Made by a program: the position numbers and the translations under genes. 64,000 bases of DNA from Pomacea canaliculata (lineage: Eukaryota; Mollusca; Gastropoda; Architaenioglossa; Ampullariidae), in assembly GCF_003073045.1 (NCBI RefSeq), contig NC_037602.1, forward strand, positions 6,992,464 through 7,056,463, in the 5' to 3' direction. Under the pieces are notes generated by a model that searched no databases, was not told where the DNA came from, and was given only the letters and a program-made list of their open reading frames with translations. Shown piece by piece: positions 62,983 through 64,000 of the stretch. Numbering within the stretch: position 1 is the stretch's first letter; each line of letters starts with the position of its first letter.

Positions 62983-64000
62983 AGCCAGTACGGACTTAAC
63001 CTACGTCGCGATCACATTACGATAAAACAGTCGCGGAATTGCCTTCTGACAGTCGTAATAAAATCAATGAGCACTTAAAAATAGCTCCTTGTTCTCCTTT
63101 TTTTAAAAACATGTTCTTTCAACACGTTAAACTCATGCAAGCTTTACTCTTTGACAGACTCTTTCCTAATGCCGTGAGTTCAATTTATAAAGCATTAAAA
63201 TGAACTTATATAACGCACATTCCGGCCCTATGAACAAGCTCATGACGCTTTACACAAAAAACGCACACACACGCGTGAGCGCGCACTTATACATACACAC
63301 TGATGCACGCAATACAACAAGCAAAATTGTTGTCTAAAGAATGTTATATGGGATGAAAGATATGGAGTCAGAAGTTGGCTCCATTGAGATGCATAATCAT
63401 GAAACATAGGACAAAGCCCACTGCATTGACTGCGATCTAAGAAAGAGTATTGGTTACACTAAAGGTAATCTCAAAGATTTTTAACTCTGCACATGAAAAC
63501 ACGTGAAAAATATAACCAAAACCTCGTAGAAAAAAATATTGTCACGGCCCGGTGTTGTCATCGAGTATAATTCTGACTTAGCAATTACCTAATTCTGACA
63601 ACTCTTGGTGTTCATAATTATCAAGAAATAACCCGCTTTTCCTCTGCTTTTATGGTGTCGTGAGGAAACTTTACTCCAGACGGCAGGCCATCAGAATCCA
63701 GATCCACTGAAATGCAGATAGTGTCATGTTTACTTCGCCGGAATATCAATGAATGGAGATACTGAACACAAGGGAGAGTAATGACAAGACATTATTTTGA
63801 ACAACAGTGCTAGATTAGCTCCCTTTATTCGAGAGAGAGCATTGAGGACTCCACAATACTCTTTTCGGTGCTTGAAAAAAATTATTAAGGTTTTAGTATT
63901 TTTTTACCAGACTTCTCAATGAAAATACAAAGTTAACGTTTTTCAAGTCGTACGTACTGTTTTAAAATTAACACCAGCTTTATGAACAACTGTGAATCTA
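62983..64000. other. Downstream flank of GH10 gene B
   Basis: AATAAA near 63056-63061, about 75 bases after the stop codon, is the likely polyadenylation signal. Homology to the gene A flank fades at about 63170. A CA-rich run lies near 63270-63310. Apart from the exon remnant near 63600 no gene is seen. Confidence 0.5.
63590..63700 (+). pseudogene. Decayed copy of a PCSK9-like-domain exon
   Basis: TTCTGACAACTCTTGGTG, then ATTATCAAGAAATAACCCGC, ATGGTGTCGTG and ACTTTACTCCAGACGGCAGG follow in order the exon at 47670-47849 / 62286-62465 (TTCCGACAACTCTTGG, ATTACCAAGGAGTGACGTGC, ATGGTATCGTG, CTTTGCTCCAGACGGCAGG). It has stops and no splice sites. It is the only trace here of a third copy of the GH10 gene. 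Confidence 0.78.

Larger units (their letters stand above)
49140..63170 (+). repeat. Tandem segmental duplication, unit 2
   Basis: Second copy of the block at 34990-48460. It contains the FBXW2 exon remnant, a spacer, the promoter and the intact GH10 gene B. It lacks the mariner piece of unit 1 and has its own insertions: a LINE end near 49555, a MITE at 50644, a LINE at 55300 and a MITE at 61133. These postdate the duplication or were lost from unit 1. Confidence 0.85.

Noticed and set aside
1-64000. CRISPR arrays, bacterial operons, tRNA or rRNA genes, LTR retroelements
   Set aside because: Searched by eye on both strands; only microsatellites, minisatellites, DNA transposon, LINE and SINE pieces were found.

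Overview
The window looks like nuclear DNA of an invertebrate animal, most likely a gastropod mollusc. Genes are split into many short exons with GT/AG introns. The DNA is AT-rich and carries LINE, SINE, hAT, mariner and MITE fragments. The best taxonomic hint is a pair of secreted family-10 glycoside hydrolases (GH10) of the animal/plant type; GH10 cellulase/xylanases are known from plant-eating snails. The assignment is an inference. No phage, plasmid, CRISPR or bacterial operon structure was seen.

Layout. (1) 1332-5677 minus: USE1, a tail-anchored ER SNARE. (2) 6273-12800 plus, head-to-head with USE1: a nine-exon gene for a probable axonemal microtubule-associated protein of SAXO/TEX45 type. 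(3) 12801-16830: no gene; a degraded LINE fragment, a repeat and a tRNA-derived SINE with clear target-site duplications. (4) 16831-21197 minus: NDUFA13 (mitochondrial complex I), its longest intron filled with LINE pieces. (5) 21311-26315 plus, only 113 bp from the NDUFA13 start codon: GLMP, a lysosomal membrane glycoprotein. (6) 26316-30330: probable GLMP 3'UTR, then empty sequence. (7) 30331-35158 plus: FBXW2, an F-box/WD40 protein. (8) 38150-48278 and 52095-62982 plus: two tandem copies, about 14 kb apart, of an 18-coding-exon gene. Its product has a signal peptide, a CBM4/9-type carbohydrate-binding region, a GH10 catalytic domain and a three-module Cys-rich domain like the C-terminal V domain of PCSK9. 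(9) 62983-64000: no complete gene, but a decayed piece of one exon of the same gene.

The most interesting feature is the GH10 pair. The second copy reads open through all 18 coding exons (842 aa) and keeps both catalytic glutamates. The first copy matches it exon by exon but has a damaged third exon. A decayed copy of the last FBXW2 exon sits in front of the second copy, just as the real one sits in front of the first. This shows that the 14 kb duplication began inside FBXW2. The exon remnant near 63.6 kb suggests a third unit once existed.

Exon limits were read by eye from splice sites, reading frame and family knowledge. For NDUFA13, GLMP, FBXW2 and the second GH10 gene the exon lengths sum to a multiple of three. 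USE1 and the SAXO-like gene each show one apparent reading-frame problem, described in their entries.
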